This document shows, in pieces, positions 1 through 13,525 of a stretch of DNA of 64,000 bases (position 1 is the stretch's first letter; the number at the start of each line of letters is the position of its first letter). Both the position numbers and the translations under genes were made by a program. The notes below the pieces were generated by a model. That model was not told the DNA's origin. It saw only the letters and a list, made by a program, of their open reading frames with translations, and did no database searches. This stretch comes from Eutypa lata (taxonomy: Eukaryota; Ascomycota; Sordariomycetes; Xylariales; Diatrypaceae), in contig JAKULF010000009.1 of assembly GCA_022661535.1 (NCBI GenBank), forward strand, positions 1,240,001-1,304,000, written 5' to 3'.

Positions 1-595
1 CTAGATTTTCAATGAGGTAATCAAGCTAGATGATAGCCATGGCTGAAAAGTAAGTCGTGATGACGCCAGCTACTATAAGCGCTACGCCTCTAAAGAAAAA
101 GGGGCATAGCATTACAAATAAAATTTACTCGAAAAAATAGGCACAAGTTCGTGAGAACCAAACACAAAATCATATGCTTTCCTTCATAAAGTTGTTGTAG
201 AAGTCATGTAATGATAATGTCTATAAAACTAAATGTATCAGTGTATAGCCTGGGGTTCTAGATCGTGATTGAGGAATCAAGACGAGCTGAGCTCATGAAT
301 CGTCCAATATGGCCTTGATATATAAGAGCTACTCCGGATTCGCCAAGGCCCGGTCCAAATTTAGAGCACCTTCCTAATTCCAATATCGCTATAGCGCACT
401 GGTGGCGTAGGTACATTTCGCCGCTGAGTAGAGAGCCCCGCGCTTCAAAAATTGCGACAATGGAAGAGGTCTGTGTGTTTCTGCGGCTATAAGAAGGCTG
501 CTGCTCCCGCGCTTGATCGACATACAGAACAGCCATCTCAGGCAAGCACTGTCAATCTATATCCGTCATATACAGTTAACTACCTAACAACCGCC
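1..595. other. Upstream region of the glucuronan lyase gene
   Basis: No gene recognised. A TATAAG element at 488-493 lies about 100 nt before the chosen start codon at 596 and could be the core promoter. A second TATATAAG-like stretch sits near 319-326. The open frame before 596 encodes a sequence with no signal-peptide character, so it is treated as non-coding leader. Confidence 0.5.
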
Positions 596-1366
596 ATGCT
601 GTTCGCAACCCTACCTAGCCTGCTGCTTGCAGCAGCCACCGGAGCCCTGGCCACCCAGACCTTCTCCAACACCGGCCAGAAGAGCGGCTGGGACCAGGTC
701 TACACGGAGAACAAGGGCACCGTCGAGGACATCACGAACATCCCGTACAAGGGCGCAACGGCCCTCAAGATGACGCAGACGTGGGACCCGAACTGGAGCG
801 GGCGCTTCCACTCGGAGGTGTTCCACTACAACGCGTACAAGAAGGGCGACACGGGGTTCTACGGCTTCGCGTTCCGGCTGCAGGAGAACTGGGAGTTCAA
901 CCCGCAGTCGTACAACCTGGCCCAGTTCATCACCGACTTCTCGGACCTGAACTGCGGCGAGGACTCGATGCCCTCCTCCATGGTCTTCATCGAGGGCGAC
1001 CAGATCGGCACGCGCGTCAAGTACGGGAACGTGTGCCCCACGCAAGACCAGAAGACCACCTATTTCAGGGGCCTCAAGACCGTGACACCCGGAGTGTGGC
1101 ATAAGGTCGTCATCCAGGCGAGCTGGCGCAGCGACTCGACCGGCTTCTACAAGATGTGGTACGATGGGGAGAAGGTCACCGAGAACTACAACTTGGCTAC
1201 CACTGTCACCGATGGACGGGCCTTCCAGTTCCGTGTCGGCCTGTACGCCAACAGCTGGCACGACGACCCTGAGGGATATACTGGAAACCAGCCTTTCCGA
1301 CAGGTCTGGTTCGACCAGATTGGTATTGGTTCTGAGTTCAAGGATGCCGACCCAGATCAATGGTAA
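596..1366 (+). CDS. Secreted glucuronan lyase-like polysaccharide lyase (PL20 type)
   Basis: Single-exon gene for 256 residues. The ATG at 596 is chosen because it begins directly with a classical signal peptide (hydrophobic core LPSLLLAAATGALA, cleavage expected near residue 19); the frame is open further upstream but that part does not look like a leader. The mature protein (about 237 residues) reads as a beta-jelly-roll lyase of family PL20, known from the Trichoderma glucuronan lyase: GDTGFYGFAFRLQENWEFNP, the MPSSMV segment, GVWHKVVIQASW and AFQFRVGLYANSWHDD are its characteristic stretches. Such enzymes cleave beta-1,4-polyglucuronic acid by beta-elimination outside the cell. The length fits the family. 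No tandem carbohydrate-binding module is present. The neighbour on the right is an unrelated broken gene on the other strand, so no operon-like context applies. Confidence 0.85.
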   Translation: MLFATLPSLLLAAATGALATQTFSNTGQKSGWDQVYTENKGTVEDITNIPYKGATALKMTQTWDPNWSGRFHSEVFHYNAYKKGDTGFYGFAFRLQENWEFNPQSYNLAQFITDFSDLNCGEDSMPSSMVFIEGDQIGTRVKYGNVCPTQDQKTTYFRGLKTVTPGVWHKVVIQASWRSDSTGFYKMWYDGEKVTENYNLATTVTDGRAFQFRVGLYANSWHDDPEGYTGNQPFRQVWFDQIGIGSEFKDADPDQW

Positions 1367-1966
1367 TTGAGTTGAATCAAAACGATCTATGTGGATATGA
1401 GACTGTCTTGAGGAGATCATTCTTGGCATTCCGAGGCAATTACAGATAACGCAACATAATTGGTATTGCAGATTGTATTATCATATACACTGGATTGATA
1501 GGATATTGGGTAGATGGGGAAAAGACATATCATTCTTCTATGTAGTTCATTTGACATACATAGTTAGGTCTTTATTAAAGTTCCTAACTACCTACAGTTG
1601 GGCCAGTGCCTCTACAACATCTTGGAGATCTACTTCTTGTATTTGTTGGTTGCTTGACCGGCCTTTGGAGCGGTGAACTGTGGCATACTGACTTTTGCCC
1701 ATCGATCTTTGAAGTCAGGTATTCGCTTTCTCGTCTCCTTTAAAGTGAATGACCAATGACCGAAGTAGGGCAGTCAAAAGTTGAGGGTTGTTGAGTGAAA
1801 AGAAAAAAATCGCAAAACTTGTTGACAAGATTTATGACTTCAACACCCATATATGTCGTATATTACATTTCAATAGCTACATGATACTTAGGGTAAACCG
1901 GCCAAAGTAACCACCATCAGGGTAGATAATGGACTGTAAAATTTGTGAACTTGTATTCAGCTACCT
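1367..1966. other. Convergent intergenic region
   Basis: Lies between two convergent genes and should hold both 3' ends. AT-rich, with no coding segment or structured RNA that I can recognise. Confidence 0.5.
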
Positions 1967-4623
1967 TCAAGCCACTTTGAAGTTCTTGCCGGTAATACCG
2001 TATGTAGATGTCAGGGCTCTCCCATTAAGCCAGGCGTAAAAGAAGTTCAACTTGTTTCCCGAAAGTGGGCCATGAGGCATATGAAACTGTATTGGACCCT
2101 TAGACTCTAGCGGACTGCCTGGCGAAGGCGAGAATACCATGCCCACAGATGACTGTCGTTTCAACACTAGCCCCATCTGACTTAGGAAATTCAGGAAGTC
2201 CTTGAAGACCATCTGGCCTTTTGGGTCCTTCTGCCCCGAAATGCTGAAGATCATAGGCAGAGCATTCATCCCTACATGATCAATTCTGAACAGTGGGTTA
2301 GGTTCCGATTCTTGCTCGGGCTCAGTTCCTGGCTCGGTCTCGGCGTTATCACCTGAAGGTTGGCCCCTTGTCTTTTTCTTCGGCCCCCTTTTCTCCTCGT
2401 GGACATCTGGCTCATGTCGCTGATTTCCTATGAGAATAGTACTGAAAGTAGGAAGAATTTCATCAACCACCTTATCGTCGACTATTCTCGACGATCGCTC
2501 ATTATGGGGTGTTGATCCTTGGTCTTCCTCCAGCTGTGGCGTTCTATGTAGGGATTGTGATGACCAGATAAACTTCGTATGAAAAGGAAGAAGTCGGTGG
2601 TCACATAATTCTGTGAATATCGCATTCCAGAAACTATCGCCGTTATCATCTTCTTCGTATTTTTTCCATTCCTTAGTTCATCCATCGGGTAGTCGAACTT
2701 GTTGTGGGATGGAATGCCAGGCTTGACCACAGTTTCAGAAAATCTAATGTTGCCGCTGTACCAATTATCGAGGCCGCGAAAGCGAGTTGCCATCTCGCTT
2801 TCTACAGTCAACGCCAATTTATCATACGTTTCATGTGCGCAAGTCTCCGAATTGCATATGGTATTGAGAATAATACCAAACTCCCCAGCCCAAGGGAAAA
2901 ATGTCTCGATTGAGTGAAGAAACTCGCACAGGAGCGAAAGTGCCTCGGGTTCCGAAACTACCAGATTAGATAGGGTTTCGATAAAATGTCTACGATCAGA
3001 TTTTTGATGCTTGTTGTCCAGTTTACCCTTCTTCATATCTTGAGTGCCTTCACTGGTATGGGAGGAGAACTGGAGAGAGTCGAGCATCGTCTTCAAACCT
3101 ATGCAACCTACGGCTTCTTTGTCGAAGAGCAGGAGGAGTACTTGGATGAATTCCGTAACTTCGCTTCTGGCCTTGGATGCCAACTTTGGAGTGTAAGTCG
3201 ACTGATGAGAGTCATGGAGTGTCGCGCCTGGCGGGGTATGTCGAATCACCGTGGTATTCAAGTCTTCTAACGCTAACAGCTTTCCCCCATTATGAAGTCT
3301 GTGCAGGCAGCGTTTGATCAATGCTCTAAGGACTAATATCGCCTTTAAAAATGCCTCTTCAAGCTCCCTCGGCAGTGGCTGTTGGTGATCTAGCATTGGC
3401 TTGTAAGCATTGATCGAAGTCTGCAACGAATGTGCAGTCTTATATGCTAAGTCCCAAATCTCGATATCTTCGATGGTTGAAATCACTACCGAGCCTAAAA
3501 CTAATTCCCAGAGCTTCCCATTCCGTGAACTTAGGTCTTTCAGTTCATCGATTGGCTTGCCTCTACTATCCCGTACCCATCCCTAATGGTGGTCTGGAGT
3601 TTTGCCAACATGTTCAACAAAATATCGAGGGTTCTCTCGGAGATTGAGCAAATGATTTCGTGACCCATCGGCTTTTGCCTGCAATATTTCTGATAGGGCT
3701 GTGAAGTCGATAGCCGCGGGTGATTTGTATGGTTCCTCCATCACAATTTGATGGATATTGGTTGAAGTATAATTATATATAGAGAGGCAGGAATCGCTGG
3801 GTGATAAAACTGCTGTCGGGGGATAACGACCTAGAACTTGCTCGCACCACTCGCGTAACATCCGATAGATCCTTGACTGGGCTCTGAGTACTATAGATGC
3901 TTCTCCTGGGGTTGTTGCTCTGTGTTGTCTCAACAGGCGGAAATTCACGTCGGTGGGAGACGGTGTCAATGCTTCTAGGCGGGCATACTGGCCAGTCTCA
4001 TGAAATGTGACCGTGTATCTTGGGAGGAATGGGCCTATAATGATACGAGCTTGCCTTCCAAGATAGCCTCGCTCTAGGTCGTCCCTCCAAAATTGAACAG
4101 GGGAGTTAGCTGCTCTTGAGTCGATGAAAAGAATCATTGACCTCGGATTGTTGCACAAGTCCTCCAGGTTGATTTGCGGTGTACAAAACGCGTCAAAATT
4201 TCGCTTTTGATGAGCAGGGGGTCTGAGTTTCACCCCTGTGACTGGTGCGAATGACTTCAAAGACGCGAGGAAAACAGTGAGATCTGGGCGATGATTTCTA
4301 GGGACCTCTGTGCCAAGGATGGATTCCAGCATCGTTTGTCGGTCTTTGATCGTCATTTTCTCGATCCATACACACATGATGTGGTCGCGGCATTGGATGA
4401 TCTCTTTCAGCTTATCGTAATCAGAAGTAATTTGGTCAGCCAAGTCTCCCATTGACTCTTCAAATTCTTTGACTTCCGGGATGCCGGGCATGGGGAAACC
4501 GTCTTCAAATACTCCATAATGGAGGCTATGAAGAAATTCAACTGGGTCGTCGACCCCAGGATTGAACCGGTACATGGCGTGCCATGCTGGATCTGGGCGT
4601 CGTAGGAACGTGAAGACATCCAT
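1967..4623 (-). pseudogene. Disrupted large fungal hypothetical gene (nonsense plus frameshift)
   Basis: Reading leftwards from an ATG at 4623, a coding sequence of about 885 codons ends at 1967. It resembles a widespread filamentous-fungal family of unknown function. The N-terminus has a LRRPDPAWHAMYRFNP block and a GFPMPGIPE segment. The middle has LRENPRYFVEHV. Near residues 660-690 there is a FTELCDHRLLPFHTKF block. The C-terminus has KKKTRG, a FKDFLNFLSQMGL stretch, IQFHMPHGP and a GRALTSTYG ending. Two lesions break it. A TAG at 3585-3583 sits in frame between PDHH and GWVRDSRGKPIDELKDL, and both sides continue the same frame. Near 2674 one base is missing, so the frame jumps from KFDYPMDEL to KEWKKYEEDDNGDSFW. 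No intron with reasonable signals removes either lesion. It is therefore likely a pseudogene, or carries two sequence errors. Function unknown. Confidence 0.7.
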
Positions 4624-5696
4624 CTTCGACAGTTGGATGGAGAGTTTGACAGCAGTACGAGAGGATAGTCAAATTAGCGAGGGTGTTTATTTTCGAAACA
4701 AATCTACTAATCGGCGCGACGTAAGAAGTCTCTCTCTCTCATTTTTGTTTCTTCTTTTCCTTTTCTGATTCAAGGAAATAATAGATAAGGTTTGGAAATT
4801 GTTGTAAGGATAAAAGCATGGAAGTGTTGGTAAAGCATGGAAGGGTTTAAAACGTGTATGTGAAAATGGTTGCTGGGTGGAAGTTCTGTAGTATCAATAT
4901 AACCATGCCTGGGGTACAAGTTTTCTGCATCATAATATTATACAAGTCTAATTTAGTGGAATAAGCGTTCACCATGGATACTAAATAATTCTTCACGACT
5001 AATATAATTAATCATATTTTACGACCCTAATGTTGTATGTTGCTATACGTCTTTGCTTGTACCAGTACCTCCGTCAAACAAGCTTCCACGGACATAAGCC
5101 ACCATATGTACTTTTGAAACTTAAACCATCTTGCAACCAACCTAGGTCAAAACCAATAACATAGTAGTACAGGCGGATGGAGTCCCAGTGTACCACTTAA
5201 ACGGGACGATAGAGCCACCTCGTTCCCAGATGTCAATATATATTGTTAGAAGCCCTAAGGGAATGTATTGTCTATGAATGTGACCTTGCATAATGCTTTA
5301 CTCCAGGTCAAACAACATATATTAGTGCGTTAGAAAACTCAATGCAGAAACATGTATATGCTAAATCGAGTTCATACTTAAGAAGAGGGTGAAGTAAAAT
5401 TGAAAACAGTAGGTATTGATACAAGTTTTCCTAGTCACATCACAAACAGTGTGTTACTGACGTCAAAGATATCTCAGGCACTTCTCAATTCCTTATCCCT
5501 CGCTCACATAATCGTCATCTTGTCTATGTTGGAAGTTCCTCCATTGAATGCCATTCATATTATCTGCAATCCCTTCCTGGTGCACATCTCGAACCCTCAG
5601 AACGCTTAGCCATTGTCAATCCTCCCTAATGTAACCCCTCGTTACTAACTATGCACCAAGTCCTCGATGATTGTTGAGTGGATTCCATAGGTTGGC
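4624..5696. other. Gene-free region
   Basis: AT-rich sequence upstream of the broken gene. Short open frames here (for example 5400-5609) have no recognisable family features. No RNA gene or repeat array seen. Confidence 0.5.
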
Positions 5697-5953
5697 CTAG
5701 TGCCCGCCGATATTGTGTTTTTGCTGAGGACCGGAAATGCCTTGTGATACATCACCCAGAAGGTCACCGGCATCCGGCTTGCCCTTGGGCTTGGGAGGGG
5801 GATTTGGCTTTGATACGCCGGTGGTGTCATACTGAAATCTTGAGATTAGCAACATTGTACGTATATCATATATATGGAAAAGAATATGGTACTTACGCCG
5901 CCACGACCCATGTTGATGTTTGAGCATTGCTCTTGGCCTTGAGTGGAACCCAT
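5697..5953 (-). CDS. Small spliced hypothetical protein, 63 residues
   Basis: Two exons on the minus strand: 5953-5897 and 5831-5697, separated by a 65-nt intron (5896-5832) with GTAAGT donor and TTTCAG acceptor. Splicing gives a 63-residue product that starts MGSTQGQEQCSNINMGRGG and continues YDTTGVSKPNPPPKPKGKPD, then a Gly/Asp-rich segment ending KHNIGGH. The fit of perfect splice signals to continuous frame is the main evidence, because the protein is short. It is hydrophilic, with a Pro/Lys-rich centre (PNPPPKPKGKPD), no signal peptide, no membrane segment and no zinc-binding pattern. I do not recognise a family. Unlike the neighbouring spacers it is balanced in base composition. Function unknown. 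Confidence 0.65.
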
Positions 5954-7976
5954 GGTGTAATCAGAATCTAGATAGGGGTCTTTCTTCTGAAGCGTATGTG
6001 ACTGGAATTATGTATTTCCAGGAGAATGATGTCAAGTATTCGGGTGATAGGTGATATGGACGACTGCTAATATGGGTGACGATAATGGTGGTAAGAAGGT
6101 AGGAACAGTCGAGATTCTTTTTTTTTTTTGGTTCTAGGTTATTGCATTATATAGAAAGCCCTACGATCGATGCCTTAGGACCTCAGCCTTTTCCAGCGTC
6201 TTCCTTAGGGTTAGGTTACCATGCAGTATTCCTGCCATAGTTGCAATATTTGATATGCAGAGCTGCTCGGCCCAGAAAGGCAGATATCCCAATGTCTGAA
6301 ACATGAACCGCATACCGCTATTACGGCTTGATGACTCTCGGAAAGGGGGGAAAGAGCCTGGCATTAAAGTGTACTACATCACGTCGATATAGTAATGAGA
6401 GGCGATTGTGGTGGATCTAACCTATTCGGTTTGGGAACCCAATGTATTATTATGAGCTTTGTTACTGTGCAGTGAATTATTTCTTATCCGTACAGTATCC
6501 TCTGTATATATCATGAATAGCCCGCCAGAAGGACATTTCCTCATGCCGATACTGCTTGTCGTAGCATTGATATCCTCTAGTAGCGAAAATTCAAGGAATG
6601 ATGTATTATTCACACTAGCCGTTGAAACATTAAGCCTGATGTCTACTACGAACAATAGAAATAATCATATTATCAATATGACGGTGGGATATAGCAAGGA
6701 GCAAACGTTTAACCACCCTTGCCGTTTGAGCACCAGTAGTATCACTTTCCAATCTACCATTTAGGGTTTGCCGTAGAAGCATAATAGAATTACATGATGC
6801 TAGACCTACCTGCCAAAAAATGCATGAGAGACCCCGGATGTATCCCGCCGCCTTTGATCTTTGCGGGGAGACCTTGATGTCTCAGCCTTCCCCTAATGGC
6901 TTGCATACTGTTTCTATTTTTTGCTGCCGGTAAAGCTTTTGTATGACTTCCGTGAATGGATGAGATGCAGATTTGTTGCTTCCCCGTACAGATACTGACT
7001 CGGAAGAGTGTCTTCGGTTAACTTTCCCCTGAGCGGCTCAACCTTCAACTGCATGACTATACCTACGCGGTCACGTGGAGATTCGGAGTTTCGGGATTCA
7101 CCAATTCTTTTTCCTTCCGGTGAGGATAGAAATTTAGTCTAGTGATGGAAATATTTGGTTGCTGTCTTGTGGATGCATGGCTCTTGAGACTGATGCCTGT
7201 TTAGTTGCAGCGTGTGACATGAATAGGGGTAAGCAGCAGATTGATCAAAGTTGTGTAGAATCTGCATATTATGTAGACCTTATTGAGCAGAGCTTGGTGC
7301 CTGATGGTCTGATTGTACGATAGTGTTTTGGCATTATATCGTGGGTTATGCCTTGTCATCAATCAACAGGAGAATACCCCTATACGAAATTTTCAGGCCG
7401 CAGAGCTACATATTCGTATCCCTCCACCACCCTGGTTCCCCATCCCTGTAGTACATATTGAGATCAGATGACATTAGAAGCCGAAGGAGTAAAAGACGGC
7501 ATAGAGGAAGAGCACAAAATGGGAATGCGAGATTGACCTAACTAGTATGCCGAGTCATATAACAAGCTACCAGAGCAAGCAATTATTCAATATTGCATTA
7601 TTAAGGAGATGTCTGATCAATCAGTTCCTGAAAATATCTGATATACTTATAATATTTAAGTGCTGTCTATTTCTACACATACTAGTACACGCAAGACATA
7701 GGACAAGCACTAGATAATCGTTTATCACATGCAGCAAGTATAGGGAGGACATAACGCTATTTCATATTATCATCTAGCTACCCCTGCTAGCAGTAACAGA
7801 GCCCCTATTCATGTATGCATGAGAACAAACTGGCGGGCTGACTGACTGACTGGCAGGCTGGCTGGTTATAGTACCTCATGCGTCACGACAACGCTACACT
7901 GTGCTCAACATGTAATATTACCGGACAACTCTCTTCGTGTTTCCTTTTTCTTTCTCTACCCACTACTGACTGCACT
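5954..7976. other. Gene-free region of about 2 kb
   Basis: Contains a T-run at 6118-6129 and a short CTGACTGACTGG/CAGGCTGGCTGG repeat near 7838-7865. Several short open frames (6161-6364, 6422-6655, 6459-6764) lack splice or family support. Probably holds the promoter of the 63-residue gene and the 3' end of the phosphoglucomutase gene. Confidence 0.5.
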
Positions 7977-9916
<1,940 letters not shown>

Positions 9917-10792
9917 GATGAATTAGGGAGATAAGAGGTTCCGCTTAGTAAAAGGGGAAATTGCTTAGTTAGGTAGTTAGTTAGAAAGGTGAAAATGGTG
10001 GTTCCACGCCTTTTCTTATAGTTCATAAGTGTTCAACAAGTTGGATCCTGGGGGAAGGGGAGCAGGGAGGAAGCTCCTAAGATTAGCTCGTGAAAATGTG
10101 ACGACAGGAGGTTCGAATGGCGGGGTTTCCCATCCCATGTGTAGAACCACCCATCCCACACCTAAAGCAGAATGACCTCATTTTGGGAGTGGGGTGTGGC
10201 GTAAAATATTGGTTACTGGATTGCAGCGCGAATCACACATACCTGCGTACAGCTAACTACACAGTTAATGATGTTGTATAAACTGTATTACATAACTTTA
10301 CTTGCACCCAGATAGCCAGTGCGAATAGAAGTCTACGTAATTTCCTAATTGTTATAAATAATAGTTACGTATCCACGGATGCCAAAGGTTTGTTTGCTAC
10401 GGTAACTTCACAGGCATGACAGGTCAAGAAAGCTTGGTCAAGATGCATTTCAACCTCCACCAATTCAATATTTCACGCAATGCCTGCCTTCCCTCGGATG
10501 TCGCTTACCTTGATCGGGCATGTTTAGCCAATTATTATGCCTATAATCCGTAATAATATTGCCTTGCACTCATATGTTTCCACGGTTCGTAGAAGCATTA
10601 ATAATAGCCCCTAATTAGATCTCTCATCGAATTTAACGTCAATAATTTCTACTCAGCCGCATCTGGAAACAGAATATATTGATCAGCCCCTTCTCGCATT
10701 TATACCTACCTAGGTAAGTAGATAGTAAAGCCACCGCCAAGTGGGAGGAGACTGGGCTGCCTGAGTCTATCCAGTATTTCGGAGATGTCTAC
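9917..10792. other. Intergenic region between phosphoglucomutase and oligoribonuclease
   Basis: Holds the phosphoglucomutase promoter and the 3' end of the oligoribonuclease gene. A palindromic ACCTACCTAGGTA element lies near 10704-10716. Otherwise AT-rich with no gene. Confidence 0.5.
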
Positions 10793-11447
10793 CTATTCCG
10801 CACTACTGGTTGCGCCTTCACACTTGCTGAATATGACCTCTTTGTAATACCGAGCTTCCTCAATGCTCTCCAGGATATCCTCCTTGGCCTGGTGGAGACC
10901 CTGCTTCATCGGCGCCTTGGTGACCACCTCCCTAGGACACCACCTCCGCGCCGCCTCCTTCAGGCTACTGACGTCCAGGATGCGGTGGTGCATGTAATCG
11001 GCCACCTTCTTGTAAGGGTACTTCCTGAGGAACGCCCGGTCCGCGTGCACGCTGTTGCCCGCCAGGAGGGCCCCCGGATACGGCACGTGCTTCTTGATGT
11101 ACGCGAGGAGCTTGTCGGCCGCCTGCTCCGGCGTCACCGTCGACGCGAGCACGGCGTCCGTCAGCCCGCTCTTGGCGTGCGTCCGGGTGCACCACTCGTC
11201 CATCATGTCCATCCTCTCTTTCGTCTGATGGACCACGGTCCCCCAGCCATCCTCATCGACGACCTCGAGGGTGCCTGTCGTGATGATGCAGAAGATTTCA
11301 ATGATCTCGTCGTTGTCGGGATTGAGACCCGTCATCTGATACCACTTGTCAGCGAGCTAATTGTAACATACATAGGTTCGTATCAGGGCGGTTTCTTGAT
11401 TCCCGTACCTCACAATCAATCCATATCAAGGCTCCGTTGGTTGCCAT
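10793..11447 (-). CDS. REX2: Oligoribonuclease (DEDDh exonuclease)
   Basis: Two exons: 11447-11409 and 11335-10793, with a 73-nt intron (GTACGG donor, TATCAG acceptor) that falls inside the first catalytic motif. The product has 193 residues, usual for the family. The joined N-terminus ALIWIDCEMTGLNPDNDEII carries the first Asp-Glu pair of the DEDDh fold. GNSVHADRAFL supplies the second acidic residue with HRILDVSSL downstream, and HQAKEDI supplies the final His and Asp (HRALDDI in bacterial Orn). This enzyme degrades 2-5 nt RNA fragments 3' to 5'; yeast Rex2 acts mainly in mitochondria. No clear targeting peptide is visible, because the start abuts the catalytic domain, so a longer isoform cannot be excluded. 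Confidence 0.93.
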
Positions 11448-12475
11448 TTTGATGTTCTCCGGTTTATCGATTGGTAGAAATGAGGTTACAAAGGTAAGTA
11501 GTTAGGTATGTAGGTCCATTGGGAAAGAGCTTAGTTAGATGCACCTAAAGATGCCTGAGTCAATTGTGGAGATTCATGTCCAATCAATCAATTGTCAATT
11601 GCCAACATCGTCGCTTCTTTGACACATTGACATATACAAACTATTCTCATAGCACGCCTTTTCTACCTATCTAGGTAGGTAGCAATACACCACACCGCAT
11701 AGAATGATCGATGCAGTCGAGCGCTTTAACAAACACTTTCGTAAAAGCGCTCATCACAGCATCTGATCCTTGCCTCAGTCTAACATGCGCAGCGTCATAT
11801 TCAAACTGCGTTCCAAGGCTCGGATGACCACACCATGCGAGACGTGACTGGGCTGACCTAGGTCCTCAGAGTAGGAGTAGGTATTAGATTGTCTTTACTT
11901 GAGCGGCATTGCTGCATAGCATTCTGCCTTATCTAGAAGCCTAACACTAGGTCTAGTGTATCGCTAGAGCGTCTATAGGTCGCCGACAACATCGCCGCTG
12001 TCGCGTTTAGGCCACGTCTCTTGCCCCTGCGAATATCCCCTCGTGAGAGATGTATAAGTGTATAGTGTTGTACATCCCGTATAACCAATAGATATATTAC
12101 TTAACATTATCTCACGAAGAGAGTAATTCTCTGCCAGCTTTGTTCACATCCTAGAGGCCGGCCATGCTTCCTTGGTCTTGAAACCAATTTGCCTGGTATA
12201 TCTCTTGCATGACACTAATGTATTATTTAACCTCAGGGAAAGATAGAGGGTAGGCGGATGCGCCTTGTGAACGACATCGATCTATCTCATGAGTCACAGT
12301 TCTAACTCACACAACCAATCGCAGATAATGCCAAGGAAAGACTAGATGCCTACGTTCCTTACGTATATCTCTACATATATCCTCGGCAATATCTGACCAT
12401 CAAACCCCAGCAAGGAGTCAGACTCAACTTCGTAGACCTATTTCTCACAATAGTGCATCGTCCTCACCACCCACA
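11448..12475. other. Divergent intergenic region
   Basis: Sits between the divergent oligoribonuclease and methyltransferase genes and probably contains both promoters. A 20-nt near-palindrome of the CTACC/GGTAG type lies at 11663-11682. No gene seen. Confidence 0.5.
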
Positions 12476-13525
12476 ATGGCTGCGGCCTCCTCTTCCCCAG
12501 CAGTCTGCTACCTACCCACAAATGATGCCTACGACCGGTGGTCCACCGTCTACGACACGGACGGCAATTTCCTGCAAAAGATCGACGACATCGAGATGAA
12601 GAATACGCTGTTTCCACGTCTTCTTGCTGAGCTCCGCCGGGAAGATGACCAGGACCAGAAGCAGCAGGAGTATGAGGGGGGGCAGTCTCCTGAATCTAAG
12701 TCTAAACTTCAACCCCGCCGCGTCGTCGTCGACCTCGGCTGTGGTACCGGTCGTAACACGATGCTGCTTCTCTCCCCTCCCGCTGCGGACGTGATACGCG
12801 AGGTAATAGCGCTCGACGCAAGTCGGGGGATGTTGGAAGTTGCGCGGGCGCGGTTATCTTCTTTTTCTTCTTCCTCTTCCCCTTTACCGGCCTATACTCC
12901 CTTGCCCACTACCACTACCACTGCTCCTACCACCCCCTCTCCCCCAAGAGAAGAAAAGGGGGAATGTGGTGGTGATGGGCATCCGCGTCTCCACCTCGAG
13001 CACCACGACCTCCTCACGACGCCAGCGCCACCCCCCAGAGCGCGGGGCACCGCCGACGCCGTGGTCTCGACGCTCGTCGTCGAGCACGTGCCTCTGCGGG
13101 AGTTCTTCGCGCACGTAGCAGCTATGTTGCGACCTGGAGGGGGCATGCTCCTCCTGTCGAATATGCACGCGGATATGGGCCGGATTAGCCAGGCGGGGTT
13201 TGTAGATGAGGTGACGGGGGTCAAGGTTAGACCTACGGGGAGCTATGCGCATACTGTGGCTGAGGTCGTGGAGGAGGCGGCGAGGTGGGGGTTATGTGTT
13301 TTGGAGGATGATGGAGGGGAGGGAGAGCAAGAAAAGGGGGTTGGAGACGGGAATAAGGATGGTGATGGTGATGGGACAGGAAAGAGGATGAAAATGAAAG
13401 GGGTTAGGGAGGTGGTGGTGAGTGAGGATATGGTTGAGGTGCTGGGTCCAAGGAGTCGCAAGTGGGTGGGTGTTACGTGTTGGTTTGGGTGTTTGTTTAG
13501 GAAGGATGGGGAGGGCGTTGACTAG
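12476..13525 (+). CDS. Class I SAM-dependent methyltransferase
   Basis: Intronless gene for 349 residues. The N-terminal YDRWSTVYDTDGNFLQ block is typical of a fungal UbiE-like methyltransferase family. Motif I, VVDLGCGTGRNT, lies near residues 84-95 and motif II ALDASRGMLEVARARL follows. TADAVVSTLVVEHVPL fits motif IV and the strand after it, and LRPGGGMLLLSNMH is the post-motif segment. The cofactor is therefore S-adenosylmethionine; the acceptor is unknown. Between motif II and the next core strand there is a low-complexity Ser/Pro/Thr insert of about 45 residues, and a second Asp/Gly/Lys-rich insert sits near the C-terminus. Both are probably surface loops. There is no signal peptide or membrane segment, so a cytosolic enzyme is expected. 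Neighbours give no pathway hint. Confidence 0.85.
   Translation: MAAASSSPAVCYLPTNDAYDRWSTVYDTDGNFLQKIDDIEMKNTLFPRLLAELRREDDQDQKQQEYEGGQSPESKSKLQPRRVVVDLGCGTGRNTMLLLSPPAADVIREVIALDASRGMLEVARARLSSFSSSSSPLPAYTPLPTTTTTAPTTPSPPREEKGECGGDGHPRLHLEHHDLLTTPAPPPRARGTADAVVSTLVVEHVPLREFFAHVAAMLRPGGGMLLLSNMHADMGRISQAGFVDEVTGVKVRPTGSYAHTVAEVVEEAARWGLCVLEDDGGEGEQEKGVGDGNKDGDGDGTGKRMKMKGVREVVVSEDMVEVLGPRSRKWVGVTCWFGCLFRKDGEGVD

Noticed and set aside
611..1429. Long antisense open frame opposite the glucuronan lyase gene
   Set aside because: It is the shadow of GC-rich coding sequence; its translation is Val/Leu/Arg-rich without any family motif.
3583..3585. Possibility that the TAG in the broken gene lies in an intron
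   Set aside because: Candidate GT/AG pairs keeping frame are either too short (27 nt) or have very poor donors, and family-like sequence flanks the TAG closely on both sides.
6161..6364. Minus-strand frame of 67 codons
   Set aside because: No homology-like motif, no splice partner, and ordinary for chance at this length.
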